This document shows positions 42,026 to 50,863 of a stretch of DNA of 64,000 bases, in pieces (position 1 is the stretch's first letter; the number at the start of each line of letters is the position of its first letter). Made by a program: the position numbers and the translations under genes. The stretch comes from Anaerolineaceae bacterium (GTDB lineage: Bacteria; Chloroflexota; Anaerolineae; Aggregatilineales; Phototrophicaceae). The notes beneath the pieces were generated by a model, which was not told where the DNA came from, did not search any database, and was given only the letters and a program-made list of their open reading frames with translations. The stretch is from the NCBI GenBank assembly GCA_002702065.1, contig NZXX01000001.1, positions 682,001 to 746,000 of the forward strand, given 5' to 3'.

Positions 42026-44386
42026 ATGCGTCCTCTGAATCCGTTTCAGGGTTGGCGGTTAACCTTCTTGCAAGGGGTGATATTCGCCGTTTTTCTTCTG
42101 TTTTCCTTCCGTCTCTATGAACTTCAAATTTCCGAATGGGCAGAATATCAACTGGCTGCCGAAGATAACCGCCTCGAAGAAGTGCCGGAATCGGCACCAC
42201 GCGGTGTGATCTTTGATCGAAACAACCGGCAGTTGGCATTGAATGTGCCCGCCTTTAATGTGACGATTATTCCGGCTGCGCTGCCAGCAGACCCGGCGGC
42301 GGAAGTGGATATTTTTAACCGCCTGTCCGCGCTGGTCGGTGTGCCCCCCACGGCGGCAATGGCAGCTGGCGGAAACATCATCAGCATCGAGGAGCAGGTA
42401 TCCATTGGTGAAGGTATCGCGCCGTTCCGCGAGGTGATCGTCGCGCAGGATATACCGGTCAATGCCGCGATGCAGATTCTGGAAGAACGCGTAAGCATGC
42501 CGGGCGTGGATGTGCAGGCTGTGGGTGTGCGCGAGTATCCGACCGGGGCGCTGACCTCGCAGGTCGTCGGCTATATGGGCCCGATCCCGGCGGAAGAAGC
42601 GGAGGCGCTGCGCGAACAAGGGTATAACCCCGCTTACGACCGAATCGGTTATGCCGGTGTGGAATTCTTTTTAGAAAGTGTGCTGGGTGGCCAGCGTGGT
42701 TCTGTGCTGCGCGAAGTGGATGTTGCCGGGGAAGTGATTCAGGAAATCAGCCGCGCCGAATCCGTACCCGGGCAGAATGTGCGCCTGACGATTGATACCG
42801 AGTTGCAGGCGGCGGCTGAAACAGCGCTCCGGAATCGCATTTCATTTATCAATACCACCGAAGGTCGTATCCGAACCGAATCCGGCGTGGTGATCGCCAT
42901 GAACCCCAAAACCGGCGAAGTGCTGGCCATGGTCAGTTGGCCGACCTACGATAACACCCGGTTCGCCCGTAACATTGATTATGAATACTATCTGGAAGTC
43001 TTTAACGCGAACCAGACTCCGTTGGTCAATCATGCGATCAGCTCCCTTTATCCGCCCGGTTCGGTCTGGAAAGTGCTGACCTCGCTTGGGGTATTGCAGG
43101 AAGAAGTTGTCCAACCGGAAACACTCATCTATAACCCGCCCAGCCTCGCGCTGCCGAATCGTTACGCACCCAATGATGAGTCTGTCGCTCAGCGTTTCTT
43201 CGACTGGAACCCGGAAGGGTTTGGCTTGCTGAATATCGTTGGCGCGCTGGCGAATAGTTCCGATGTCTATTTTTATCAGGTTGGCGGCGGCAACCCGGAA
43301 GTCAGCGCATCGGTGCTGAAACCAAATGGACTCGGCCCGATAAACCTGTTCCGTTACGTGACAGCGGTGGGTATCGGTTCCGAGTTGGGCATCGAACTCC
43401 CCGGTGAGCAATCAGGCCGGATGCCGGACCCGGACTGGAAGCGGCGGACCTATGGTGAAAACTGGTCGACCGGCGATACGTACAACGCGGCTTTTGGTCA
43501 GGGTTATGTGACCGTGACACCCCTTCAGTTGATTACCGCTGTTGCCGCGGTCGCTAATGGCGGCACCGTGTATCAACCGACGGTCGTTCGCGAACTTCTG
43601 GATGCGGAAGGGAATGTGACGCAGGGCTTTACGCCGCATGTGGTTCGGACGCTCAATCTTGACCGGTTGGGGCCGAATGAGCCGATTGTGCTGCTTGAGA
43701 TCGAAGATATGATCATGAAGGGCGAAACCAGCCTTTCCTGCACCTGTGAACCAACCAGCAATTCTTATAACCCTGCTCGCTGCGACCCGGATGGCTATCG
43801 TAACTCGGTCGACATCAACCCGGACCCTTTTATCGAGGAAATGCGGGAATACCGTATTCACGTGCCGTTCAATTATCAGTTTAACGGTAATGTGTGCGAC
43901 CCGCTGCGTTTTGAGCCGGATTATCAGCCACCCTTTGTCGACGACGCGTATATCCGCATTGTCGAAGAAGGGATGCGCAGCGCGGTCACTTATGGCACAG
44001 CGTCAGCAGCCAACCTGTCTTATGTGAATGTGGCGGGAAAGACGGGCACGGCAGAATACTGTGATGACGTCGCGCGCCCGCTCGGTTTGTGTATTCCCGG
44101 CAGCTGGCCCGCTCATGCGTGGTTTTCCGGTTATCTGCCCTACGAGGACCCCGAAATTATCGTACAGGCGTTTGTTTATAATGGCGGTGAGGGGTCGCTG
44201 GTGGCGCTCCCGGTCGCGGTTGAAACGCTGGAGGCCTACTGGCGGCTGCGCAACGAGCGCTTAGGGCCATCGAGTTTCCCCTCTGGCACCACGACCAGCT
44301 CCGATGCTTTGCCGGGGCTGCCAGATGTCAGTACGCAGCCACAGACTGACCCCGCACTTCAGAACGATGCCGCCGCAGGGCAGTGA
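42026..44386 (+). CDS. mrdA: Penicillin-binding protein 2 (elongation transpeptidase), Cys-rich
   Basis: A 786-residue class B PBP. One N-terminal membrane anchor (about 12-32), the dimerisation/pedestal domain (APRGVIFDRNNRQLALN, VGYMGP, GYAGVEFFLESVLGG), then the transpeptidase with SxxK in PPGSVWK (about 346), SxD in NSSDVYFYQ (about 411) and GKTGTAE (about 670). It crosslinks lateral peptidoglycan with RodA as the partner glycosyltransferase. Unusually, six Cys cluster between the SxD and the end of the active site (SCTCEP, ARCDPDG, NVCDP, EYCDD, GLCIPG), suggesting disulfides in an insert next to the KTG strand. Gene context (mreBCD, rodA) supports the name. Confidence 0.92.
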   Translation: MRPLNPFQGWRLTFLQGVIFAVFLLFSFRLYELQISEWAEYQLAAEDNRLEEVPESAPRGVIFDRNNRQLALNVPAFNVTIIPAALPADPAAEVDIFNRLSALVGVPPTAAMAAGGNIISIEEQVSIGEGIAPFREVIVAQDIPVNAAMQILEERVSMPGVDVQAVGVREYPTGALTSQVVGYMGPIPAEEAEALREQGYNPAYDRIGYAGVEFFLESVLGGQRGSVLREVDVAGEVIQEISRAESVPGQNVRLTIDTELQAAAETALRNRISFINTTEGRIRTESGVVIAMNPKTGEVLAMVSWPTYDNTRFARNIDYEYYLEVFNANQTPLVNHAISSLYPPGSVWKVLTSLGVLQEEVVQPETLIYNPPSLALPNRYAPNDESVAQRFFDWNPEGFGLLNIVGALANSSDVYFYQVGGGNPEVSASVLKPNGLGPINLFRYVTAVGIGSELGIELPGEQSGRMPDPDWKRRTYGENWSTGDTYNAAFGQGYVTVTPLQLITAVAAVANGGTVYQPTVVRELLDAEGNVTQGFTPHVVRTLNLDRLGPNEPIVLLEIEDMIMKGETSLSCTCEPTSNSYNPARCDPDGYRNSVDINPDPFIEEMREYRIHVPFNYQFNGNVCDPLRFEPDYQPPFVDDAYIRIVEEGMRSAVTYGTASAANLSYVNVAGKTGTAEYCDDVARPLGLCIPGSWPAHAWFSGYLPYEDPEIIVQAFVYNGGEGSLVALPVAVETLEAYWRLRNERLGPSSFPSGTTTSSDALPGLPDVSTQPQTDPALQNDAAAGQ

Positions 44387-44396
44387 GGTGAATTTC

Positions 44397-45542
44397 GTGC
44401 GCCTGAGTGATGCCCAAAAGCAAAGCCTGACCTACTGGATTCCCGGTTTGATCGCCGGGACATTGGCATGGCTGGTGTTTATCCTGGTTGGTCAGACACC
44501 GCTTATTCGGGCGTCGGGTCTGGCGCTGGTCATTGTCGGCATGACGATGACTCTGCGGCGTTCCGGGGCCGCACTGGCGATTATCGGTGGTCTGGCACTG
44601 GCATTCAGCCCGGCGTTCTGGTCGCAGACTGGCGGTGCCAGAGACCTCAGCCTCGACCCAACGATCATCGTGATGGCTGTGACGGCGCTGATCACCCTTC
44701 TGGTGATTCGCCTGAGTAAGCACTGGCTGCTCAGCCTGATCATCGGATTTGCGATCTTTGCGGTGCTGTTCTGGAGCCAGCTTTCCAGCGTTGGCAGCCT
44801 GCGCCTGACCACATTGTCTACGGCCTGGCTGCTCTACCTGCTGGTCGATGCGCTGTATCTGACCAACCCGCACCCGAACGACCCCCCTGCGACTGTGCTT
44901 CAACCGCGCCACGTCTGGGGCATTTTGATTCTGATGGCTGTGGGGGTGATCAACGCCCCGTTGTTTATCCTGATGGCACCGGCGGTGATACTGGGCCTCG
45001 TGCTGACACGTACTCGCTTGCCCTGGTGGTACTGGCTGCTGCTGGGGCTGACGGTGGCCATCGGGATATATGGCATTGTCGATGGCTATATGAGTTCAAC
45101 CTGGTGGCAGTACCCGGCAGCCCAGGCGCAGGAACGCGGTTTACGCCTCCCGTTTATTCTGGCGGATGGCTGGCACGAAGCATCCCGCTGGATCGTCCTG
45201 GTCCAGCTGGTCGTCACGCAGTTTACGCTGGTCGGCGTGGGCCTGGGCATTATGGGGTTATCACGGCTGGCACGCTGGTACCCGCCGCTGGGTGTGGTCA
45301 CCATGATCGCCTACGCCCTGCACGTGCTGTTTGGACTGGTCTATTTCGGCAACGACAGCCCAGTGCTGCTGCTGCCATTGCTGATGGTTCAGATATTCTG
45401 GATGACCTACGCGGTTGATGTCCTCGGTCAGTGGCTTCAGCGCAGTGTTCGCACCCCGGTTCCGCTGCTGCGCTGGCTCGCACCTGCCATCTACATATGG
45501 CTGCCGGTCCTCATGCTGATGCGGATTACGAGCGCCATATAG
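44397..45542 (+). CDS. Polytopic membrane protein between PBP2 and Min genes
   Basis: A 381-residue protein with about ten or eleven hydrophobic helices. I start at GTG 44397 (MRLSDAQKQSL) behind GAGGTG; GTG at 44388 is an alternative. No motif settles its role. The C-terminal half (loop ending WWQYPAAQAQERGLRLPF, then GLSRLARWYPPLGVV and VYFGNDSPVLLLPLLM) is reminiscent of GT-C/DUF2723-type glycosyltransferase membrane cores, though the N-terminal catalytic loop of those enzymes is not evident. Its place between the elongation and division genes suggests a cell-envelope function. Confidence 0.6.
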   Translation: MRLSDAQKQSLTYWIPGLIAGTLAWLVFILVGQTPLIRASGLALVIVGMTMTLRRSGAALAIIGGLALAFSPAFWSQTGGARDLSLDPTIIVMAVTALITLLVIRLSKHWLLSLIIGFAIFAVLFWSQLSSVGSLRLTTLSTAWLLYLLVDALYLTNPHPNDPPATVLQPRHVWGILILMAVGVINAPLFILMAPAVILGLVLTRTRLPWWYWLLLGLTVAIGIYGIVDGYMSSTWWQYPAAQAQERGLRLPFILADGWHEASRWIVLVQLVVTQFTLVGVGLGIMGLSRLARWYPPLGVVTMIAYALHVLFGLVYFGNDSPVLLLPLLMVQIFWMTYAVDVLGQWLQRSVRTPVPLLRWLAPAIYIWLPVLMLMRITSAI

Positions 45543-45635
45543 CATTCAAACGCAATTCGTTATATCCTTGTTACTATCATCCTCTTCAACCAGCCAGCAA
45601 GCCGGGATGTGATGATCCCTACAGGCGGAGGAATA

Positions 45636-46319
45636 ATGCAGGAACAGGCTTTTGCGATCAAAGGCGTCCGCGACGGATTGCTCATTTCACTCGACGCGAC
45701 CGCAGCTTGGGGTACAGTTATCGCGGAACTCGCGGCGCATATCGACGACAAGAGCAGTTTTTTTAACGGCGCTCAGATTATTGTCGATGTGGGAGAACGG
45801 CCTGTTCCGAAATATGAACTCAGTTCGCTGAAAGCCCTGCTGGAACGGCGCGGGCTGACGTTGTGGGCAGTGTTAAGCGAAAGCAGCACAACGGTTGATT
45901 CGGCGGAAGCGCTCGACCTGCGCACAAGTGTGGGCGGGCTGGTGCCGGAACACAGCGAACACGAAGATGAAATGAGCATTGACCCTGAGGAGATCGGCAC
46001 ACCGGGGGTTATGATCCGCCGGACACTGCGTTCCGGGCGTACGGTACACAGTGGCGGTCATGTCGTCGTTTATGGCGATGTCAACCCTGGGGCGGAAATC
46101 ATCGCGGCTGGTGACGTCGTGGTGTGGGGACGGTTGCGCGGCAATGTCCACGCCGGGGCGGAGGGGGATGAAGATGCGGTGGTTTGTGCGCTCGATATGA
46201 TGCCGACGCAACTGAGGATCGCCGGGTATCTGGTGACATCACCGCCAGAAAAACGCCGTAAGCCCCGGCCCGAAGTGGCTCTGGTGCGGGATGGTCAGAT
46301 TGTTGTCGAAGCCTGGTAA
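45636..46319 (+). CDS. minC: Septum site-determining protein MinC
   Basis: A 227-residue MinC. The N-terminal FtsZ-inhibiting domain (about 1-100; GAQIIVDVGERPV) is joined by an acidic linker (HSEHEDEMSIDPEE) to the C-terminal beta-helix dimerisation domain: RRTLRSGRTVHSGGHVVVYG, NPGAEIIAAGDVVVWGRLRGNVHAGA, MMPTQLRIAGY. With MinD it blocks Z-ring assembly near poles. The ATG at 45636 follows GGAGGA closely; upstream ATGs lack this. First of minCDE. Confidence 0.92.
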   Translation: MQEQAFAIKGVRDGLLISLDATAAWGTVIAELAAHIDDKSSFFNGAQIIVDVGERPVPKYELSSLKALLERRGLTLWAVLSESSTTVDSAEALDLRTSVGGLVPEHSEHEDEMSIDPEEIGTPGVMIRRTLRSGRTVHSGGHVVVYGDVNPGAEIIAAGDVVVWGRLRGNVHAGAEGDEDAVVCALDMMPTQLRIAGYLVTSPPEKRRKPRPEVALVRDGQIVVEAW

Positions 46320-46335
46320 AACCGGAGGGAAGTAG

Positions 46336-47130
46336 ATGGGGGCAAAAGTTGTAACAGTCACATCAGGTAAGGGGGGGGTCGGCAAGACGACGGCAACCGC
46401 CAACCTGGGCGTGGCGCTCGCCCGTATGAATAAAAAAGTCGTCGTGATTGATGCGGACATTGGTTTGCGTAACCTCGACGTGGTGATGGGGCTTGAAAAC
46501 CGGATCGTATATGACCTTGTGGACGTCATCGAAGGCCGTTGCAAGCTGCGACAGGCCATGATTAAGCACAAGCTGTTCCCCGATCTGTACCTCATTCCTG
46601 CCGCGCAGACTCGCGACAAGACGGCTGTCAGCCCTGCGGATATGATTCAGCTTGCCGATAAACTGCGCCCCGAAGTGGATTTTATTCTGATTGACTCGCC
46701 GGCTGGCATTGAACGTGGCTTCCGTAACGCGGTTGCACCGGCTGATGAAGTGCTTATTGTAACCAATCCCGAAGTGTCTGCCGTGCGTGATGCGGATCGG
46801 ATTATCGGGCTGCTGGAAGCGGCAAACCGGGGGCCGGGCCGTTTGATTTTGAATCGGGTCAAAGTGGACATGATCCGCAAAGGTGAAATGCTTTCGGCAG
46901 ATGATGTAACCGATATTCTTGCGATCAAGCTGATCGGAATCGTACCTGAAGACGAAACCGTTGTGCCGGCGTCGAACAGCGGTGTGCCGGTGACCTTAAA
47001 TGAACATTCGCGCGCGGGGCAGGCTTTTCGCAATATTGCGCGGCGGCTGAACGGCGAAAATGTTCCATTTATGCAACTGGACGACAATGGCAGTTTCTTT
47101 CAACGGTTGGCGCGTCTGTTTGGGCAATAA
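46336..47130 (+). CDS. minD: Septum site-determining ATPase MinD
   Basis: A 264-residue deviant-Walker P-loop ATPase: SGKGGVGKTTATANLG, VVVIDADIGLRNLDVVMGLENR, FILIDSPAGIERGF. The C-terminal tail ends with a short basic/hydrophobic helix (FFQRLARLFGQ) as expected for the membrane-targeting amphipathic segment. It recruits MinC to the membrane and is stimulated by MinE. A GGAGG Shine-Dalgarno lies just after the minC stop. Confidence 0.95.
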   Translation: MGAKVVTVTSGKGGVGKTTATANLGVALARMNKKVVVIDADIGLRNLDVVMGLENRIVYDLVDVIEGRCKLRQAMIKHKLFPDLYLIPAAQTRDKTAVSPADMIQLADKLRPEVDFILIDSPAGIERGFRNAVAPADEVLIVTNPEVSAVRDADRIIGLLEAANRGPGRLILNRVKVDMIRKGEMLSADDVTDILAIKLIGIVPEDETVVPASNSGVPVTLNEHSRAGQAFRNIARRLNGENVPFMQLDDNGSFFQRLARLFGQ

Positions 47131-47147
47131 CGGGGGAGGTGTACTGC

Positions 47148-47468
47148 ATGGCCGGGTTATTCGACCGTATGCGCGGGCGCTCGCGTGGCAGCGCTCAGGA
47201 AGCCAAGGAACGGCTGCAATTCATCCTGTTTCATGATCGCATCGATCTGCCGCCAGAGCAGCTGGAAGCGATGAAACGCGAGATCTTGCAGGTGATCTCG
47301 AAGTATGTTTCAGTTGAACAGGAACGGGTGGACATCGCCTTGCAACAGCGCCAGCGCGATAGTTTGATTGTGGCCGAAATTCCGTTCTCCAAAGCATCTG
47401 ACGCCGAGTCAGAACTGGATTCGGATGTCGATGAAGACTCCGACAAGGTGGATGAAGACGACGCCTAG
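47148..47468 (+). CDS. minE: Cell division topological specificity factor MinE, with acidic tail
   Basis: A 106-residue protein starting at ATG 47148 behind GGGGGAGGT. AKERLQFILFHDRIDLPPEQ is the MinD-binding helix and MKREILQVISKYV the dimerisation part, as in MinE. It adds an acidic C-terminal extension (SDAESELDSDVDEDSD...), not part of the family core. It displaces MinC and stimulates MinD so the inhibitor oscillates or is restricted to poles. Confidence 0.9.
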   Translation: MAGLFDRMRGRSRGSAQEAKERLQFILFHDRIDLPPEQLEAMKREILQVISKYVSVEQERVDIALQQRQRDSLIVAEIPFSKASDAESELDSDVDEDSDKVDEDDA

Positions 47469-47474
47469 CCAGGG

Positions 47475-47503
47475 TTTCAATCGCCGGAACGCTTCGGTAT
47501 AAT
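47475..47503 (+). promoter_or_regulatory. Promoter of rodA
   Basis: TTTCAA at 47475-47480, a 17-base spacer and TATAAT at 47498-47503. It starts seven bases after the minE stop and gives rodA a transcript of its own, with a leader of about 29 bases. Confidence 0.6.
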
Positions 47504-47538
47504 GCCCGCTTGATGTTGGTTTGACGTATTCGGCAATT

Positions 47539-48657
47539 ATGAATTATCCAGTCTGGCGACGTTTCGATTACACCCTGTTTGGTATCAGTATTCTGCTGGT
47601 GATCTTCGGTGTCCTGATGATCGCAAGTGCGACGCAGGGCGCGATTGACCCCTCGATTATTAACCGCGTGCCCGATCAGATTCGCTTCGGCGGACTGGGC
47701 ATCATCATCATGATTGGCCTTGCGTTCATCGATTACCGCACCCTGGGCGGCCTGACAACCTGGCTTTATGGCCTGATGGTGGTCTTGCTGGCGATGGTCC
47801 TGTTTTTTGGCGTCGAAGGGGATGCCGGGGCGCGCAGCTGGATCAATGTCGGCATTCGTATTCAGCCATCCGAAGTGGCCAAGGTGTTGATTATCCTGAC
47901 GCTGGGCCAGTATCTGGCGCAGAATTATCACAAGCTGGATGGCTTGCCGACGATCTTTGTGTCACTGATCCACGTTGGTATCCCGGCTGGGTTAATTTTC
48001 GTCCAGCCTGACCTGGGTATGCTGACGGTTTTTGCGGCGGTATGGTTCACCATGATCTGGGGAGCGGGGCTGCGCCTGAAGCATATTCTCATCTTTGGCA
48101 TTATTCTCTCGGTGGGCGGCGGGGTGATTCTGCTGCAAGCCTTTAACGTCATTGATGGTCCGTTACAGGATTATCAAATTGACCGGATTACCACGTTCAT
48201 TCAGGGTTCTGAAGGCGACGAAGATTCGTACTTTAACATCCGTCAGGCATTGATCAGCGTCGGTTCCGGCGGGACAGTCGGCAAAGGCTATTCCGTTGGG
48301 ACGCAGAACAAAGGGCGTTTCCTGCGGGTGCGCCATACGGACTTTATCTTCAGCGTGATTGCGGAGGAGTTCGGCTTTGTCGGCAGTGTCGCGACGCTGG
48401 CGATGCTTGCCGTTGTCCTGATGCGCATTCTGGCGGGTGCGCGCCGGGCTGTCGACCCCTTTGGCAGCCTGATCTGTTATGGTGTTGCAGCCTTTATTTT
48501 CTTTCAGACGGTGACGTCTATCGGCATGAACCTGGCGCTGGTACCGGTAACCGGGTTGACCCTGCCGTTTATTAGTTCGGGCGGTACATCGCTGCTGTCG
48601 ACCCTGGCTGGCATTGGCCTCGTGCAGAGTGTGATTGCTCGCCGCCGCCGTATCTGA
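47539..48657 (+). CDS. rodA: RodA-type SEDS peptidoglycan glycosyltransferase
   Basis: A 372-residue SEDS protein with about ten membrane helices. Family blocks: GDAGARSWINVGIRIQPSEVAKVLIIL, FVQPDLGMLTVF, the periplasmic loop with IRQALISVGSGGTVGKGY, HTDFIFSVIAEEFGFVG and the final LPFISSGGTSLLSTLAGIG. It polymerises lateral glycan strands with PBP2. The start is ATG 47539; no good Shine-Dalgarno is seen. FtsW is the alternative, but context with mreBCD-PBP2 favours RodA. Confidence 0.9.
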   Translation: MNYPVWRRFDYTLFGISILLVIFGVLMIASATQGAIDPSIINRVPDQIRFGGLGIIIMIGLAFIDYRTLGGLTTWLYGLMVVLLAMVLFFGVEGDAGARSWINVGIRIQPSEVAKVLIILTLGQYLAQNYHKLDGLPTIFVSLIHVGIPAGLIFVQPDLGMLTVFAAVWFTMIWGAGLRLKHILIFGIILSVGGGVILLQAFNVIDGPLQDYQIDRITTFIQGSEGDEDSYFNIRQALISVGSGGTVGKGYSVGTQNKGRFLRVRHTDFIFSVIAEEFGFVGSVATLAMLAVVLMRILAGARRAVDPFGSLICYGVAAFIFFQTVTSIGMNLALVPVTGLTLPFISSGGTSLLSTLAGIGLVQSVIARRRRI

Positions 48658-48683
48658 TCAACAATCGATACAGGAGTTTGATT

Positions 48684-50186
48684 GTGACTGACACTCGACC
48701 TGTGCGGGTGCGTTTTGCGCCAAGCCCAACCGGCCCGCTGCACATTGGCGGGGTTCGTACCGCACTGTTTAACTGGCTGTTTGCGCGCCATCACAACGGC
48801 AAGTTTATTCTGCGGCTGGAAGATACGGATCAAAAACGCAGCGTTCCCGGTTCGGCGGAACATATTATGCAGGCGCTGCGCTGGTTCGGGCTGGATTTTG
48901 ACGAAGGGCCGGATATCGGTGGACCATACGGGCCGTATGTCCAGTCCGAACGTCTGGAACATTACCAGCAGTGGGCGAACTGGCTAGTGGAACAGGGCAA
49001 GGCTTATCCCTGCTATTGCAGCAGCGAACGACTGAAGCAGGTCAATGAGGAAAAAGAGAAGCGCGGCGAGCAGAAGGGCTATGACCGCCACTGTCGCAAC
49101 TTGACCGCCGAAGAACGGGCCGCCAAAGAGGCAGAAGGCATTCAGCCGGTCATCCGCTTTAAGATGCCGCTGGAAGGCGAAACCGTCGTCAATGACCTGA
49201 TTCGGGGCCATGTCACATTTGAGAATGCGCTGCAACAGGACGCGGTCCTGCTGAAATCCGATGGATTCCCGACCTATGCGCTGGCTCACATCGTTGATGA
49301 TCATATGATGGAAATTTCGCACGTCATGCGCTCGAATGAATGGCTGCCTTCGCTGCCGCTGCATTGGCTGCTGTGGGACGCAATTGGCTGGGAGCGTCCG
49401 GCATATGCGCATTTGCCGGTGCTGCTCAACCCGAATGGCAAGGGCAAGCTGAGCAAGCGGCATTCCGGCTTTACGCAGGATGGCAAACAGGTGCTGGTGC
49501 TGGCACAGGAATTTATCGACGCGGGCTATCTGCCCGAAGCGGTGGTCAATTTCCTGACCAATATCGGCTGGAGCATGGGTGACGACAGCGAGTATTTCCC
49601 GACGGCGGAATCCATTAAACGCTTTGATCTGTCGCGGGTTAACCCGGCGGACAGTGTTTTCCCAATTGAAAAACTGGACTGGCTGAACGGCATGTGGATC
49701 CGCGACTTGCCGGTAGAAGACCTGGCCCGGCGGCTGCGCCCGGTGCTGGAAAACGCGGGCTTTGAAGTCAACATGGATGTGCTGCTGAAGGTGACGCCGT
49801 TGGTGCAGACACGTATCAAAACGCTGAATGATGTGGTGGATATGGCGGGCTTCTTCTTCCGTGAGGAATTTATCCCGCCGCAGTCCGCTGACGAATTGAT
49901 CCAGAAGAAAATGGATTCTGAATCCACGCTGAATGCGCTTGAACACGCCCACGACCATCTGAAGGTTCAGACTATCTGGACGCACGATGCGCTCGAAGCG
50001 GCCATGCGCGCGCTGGCGGAAGAATTGGGCTTGAAGGCCGGGCAGTTATTTGGCCTGCTGCGGTCCGCTGTCACCGGGCAGCTTGTCTCGCCGCCGTTGT
50101 TTGAAACGATGGAAATTGTCGGGCAGGACGAAGTGCTGCGACGCATCCGGCTGGCGACAAATCTGATGTCGGCTGTGGCTGAATAA
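48684..50186 (+). CDS. gltX: Glutamyl-tRNA synthetase
   Basis: A 500-residue class I synthetase. The HIGH box reads FAPSPTGPLHIGGVRTALFN and the KMSKS box KLSKRHS. The zinc-like region CYCSSERLKQ...YDRHCRN has three Cys and a His, as in zinc-containing GluRS. The start GTG at 48684 has AGGAG seven bases upstream. It charges tRNA-Glu (and, where GlnRS is absent, tRNA-Gln). Here a GlnRS gene lies 4 kb downstream. The gene ends 46 bases before a tRNA-Gln gene. Confidence 0.95.
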   Translation: MTDTRPVRVRFAPSPTGPLHIGGVRTALFNWLFARHHNGKFILRLEDTDQKRSVPGSAEHIMQALRWFGLDFDEGPDIGGPYGPYVQSERLEHYQQWANWLVEQGKAYPCYCSSERLKQVNEEKEKRGEQKGYDRHCRNLTAEERAAKEAEGIQPVIRFKMPLEGETVVNDLIRGHVTFENALQQDAVLLKSDGFPTYALAHIVDDHMMEISHVMRSNEWLPSLPLHWLLWDAIGWERPAYAHLPVLLNPNGKGKLSKRHSGFTQDGKQVLVLAQEFIDAGYLPEAVVNFLTNIGWSMGDDSEYFPTAESIKRFDLSRVNPADSVFPIEKLDWLNGMWIRDLPVEDLARRLRPVLENAGFEVNMDVLLKVTPLVQTRIKTLNDVVDMAGFFFREEFIPPQSADELIQKKMDSESTLNALEHAHDHLKVQTIWTHDALEAAMRALAEELGLKAGQLFGLLRSAVTGQLVSPPLFETMEIVGQDEVLRRIRLATNLMSAVAE

Positions 50187-50197
50187 GTCTTGAATCA

Positions 50198-50225
50198 GGG
50201 GAGCAAGTATGATACTATGCTCCCC
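50198..50225. repeat. Near-perfect 28-base palindrome before tRNA-Gln(CTG)
   Basis: GGGGAGCA (50198-50205) and TGCTCCCC (50218-50225) are exact inverted arms; the central AGTATGATACT is itself palindromic, so about 13 pairs form with one bulge. There is no T run, so it is not a classic terminator. It covers the -10-like TACTAT (50213-50218) of a possible tRNA promoter (TTGAAT at 50190-50195, 17-base spacer). Confidence 0.6.
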
Positions 50226-50232
50226 GTGACAT

Positions 50233-50303
50233 TGGGGGATAGTTCAATGGCAGAACAACGGGTTCTGGCCCCGTCGATCTTGGTTCGAATCCAGGTCCCC
50301 CAG
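50233..50303 (+). tRNA. tRNA-Gln (anticodon CTG)
   Basis: A 71-base cloverleaf: acceptor TGGGGGA paired with TCCCCCA (50296-50302), D arm GTTC/GAAC, anticodon stem ACGGG/CCCGT with loop TTCTGGC (anticodon CTG at 50265-50267), T loop TTCGAAT, discriminator G73 as in tRNA-Gln. CCA is not encoded. A terminator follows. Confidence 0.93.
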
Positions 50304-50335
50304 CAAGCTGTATAAACAGCACACGACTCTGAAAG

Positions 50336-50361
50336 CTGGTGAGCATATCTCGCCAGTTTTT
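50336..50361 (+). terminator. Intrinsic terminator after tRNA-Gln(CTG)
   Basis: CTGGTGAG (50336-50343) pairs with CTCGCCAG (50349-50356) with one G-U, followed by TTTTT at 50357-50361. Confidence 0.75.
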
Positions 50362-50488
50362 GTTTTATTGGCTGCATCTATCCCCACCTGCCGCACCGCA
50401 CCCCGGAATCCGCAAGATCAGTCAAACATCCGCTATCGGAATGATTTATCCTGACAGGGTATATCGCATCGAAGTTGGAGTTGACCTC

Positions 50489-50863
50489 ATGAATTTAGGC
50501 ACATTTTCGCTGAGCCTGGCTGTGAAGGATATTGCAGCGTCGCGCGCTTTCTACGAGAAGCTGACGTTCCGGGTGATGGACGGGAATCAGGACGAAGGCT
50601 GGCTGATTATGCAAAGCGGCGATACCAAGATCGGCTTGTTTCAGGGCATGTTTGATCAGAACCTGCTGACATTTCACCCATCCAATGTGCGGTCCATTCA
50701 GGTACACCTCAAACAGCAGGGGGTCGCGCTGATTCAGGAGGCCGAGGCGGGTGACGGGCCAGCCCACATCACGCTGGCGGACCCGGATGGCAACCCAATC
50801 CTGTTTGACCAGATACCAGCTGATTATGTGCCGTCCTCCAGCGAAGTTGGTGAAGATGCATGA
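50489..50863 (+). CDS. VOC (glyoxalase/bleomycin-resistance) family protein
   Basis: A 124-residue VOC-fold protein made of two beta-alpha-beta-beta-beta halves: LSLAVKDIAASRAFYEKLTF at the start and ITLADPDGNPILFDQI at the end. Metal-ligand positions are not all obvious, so it may be a binding or resistance protein rather than an enzyme. The ATG at 50489 has GGAG eight bases upstream; an upstream frame to 50339 overlaps the terminator. Its stop overlaps a 54-residue ORF by ATGA. Confidence 0.8.
   Translation: MNLGTFSLSLAVKDIAASRAFYEKLTFRVMDGNQDEGWLIMQSGDTKIGLFQGMFDQNLLTFHPSNVRSIQVHLKQQGVALIQEAEAGDGPAHITLADPDGNPILFDQIPADYVPSSSEVGEDA

Noticed and set aside
48984-49985. Minus-strand open frame of 333 codons
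   Set aside because: Antisense shadow of gltX.
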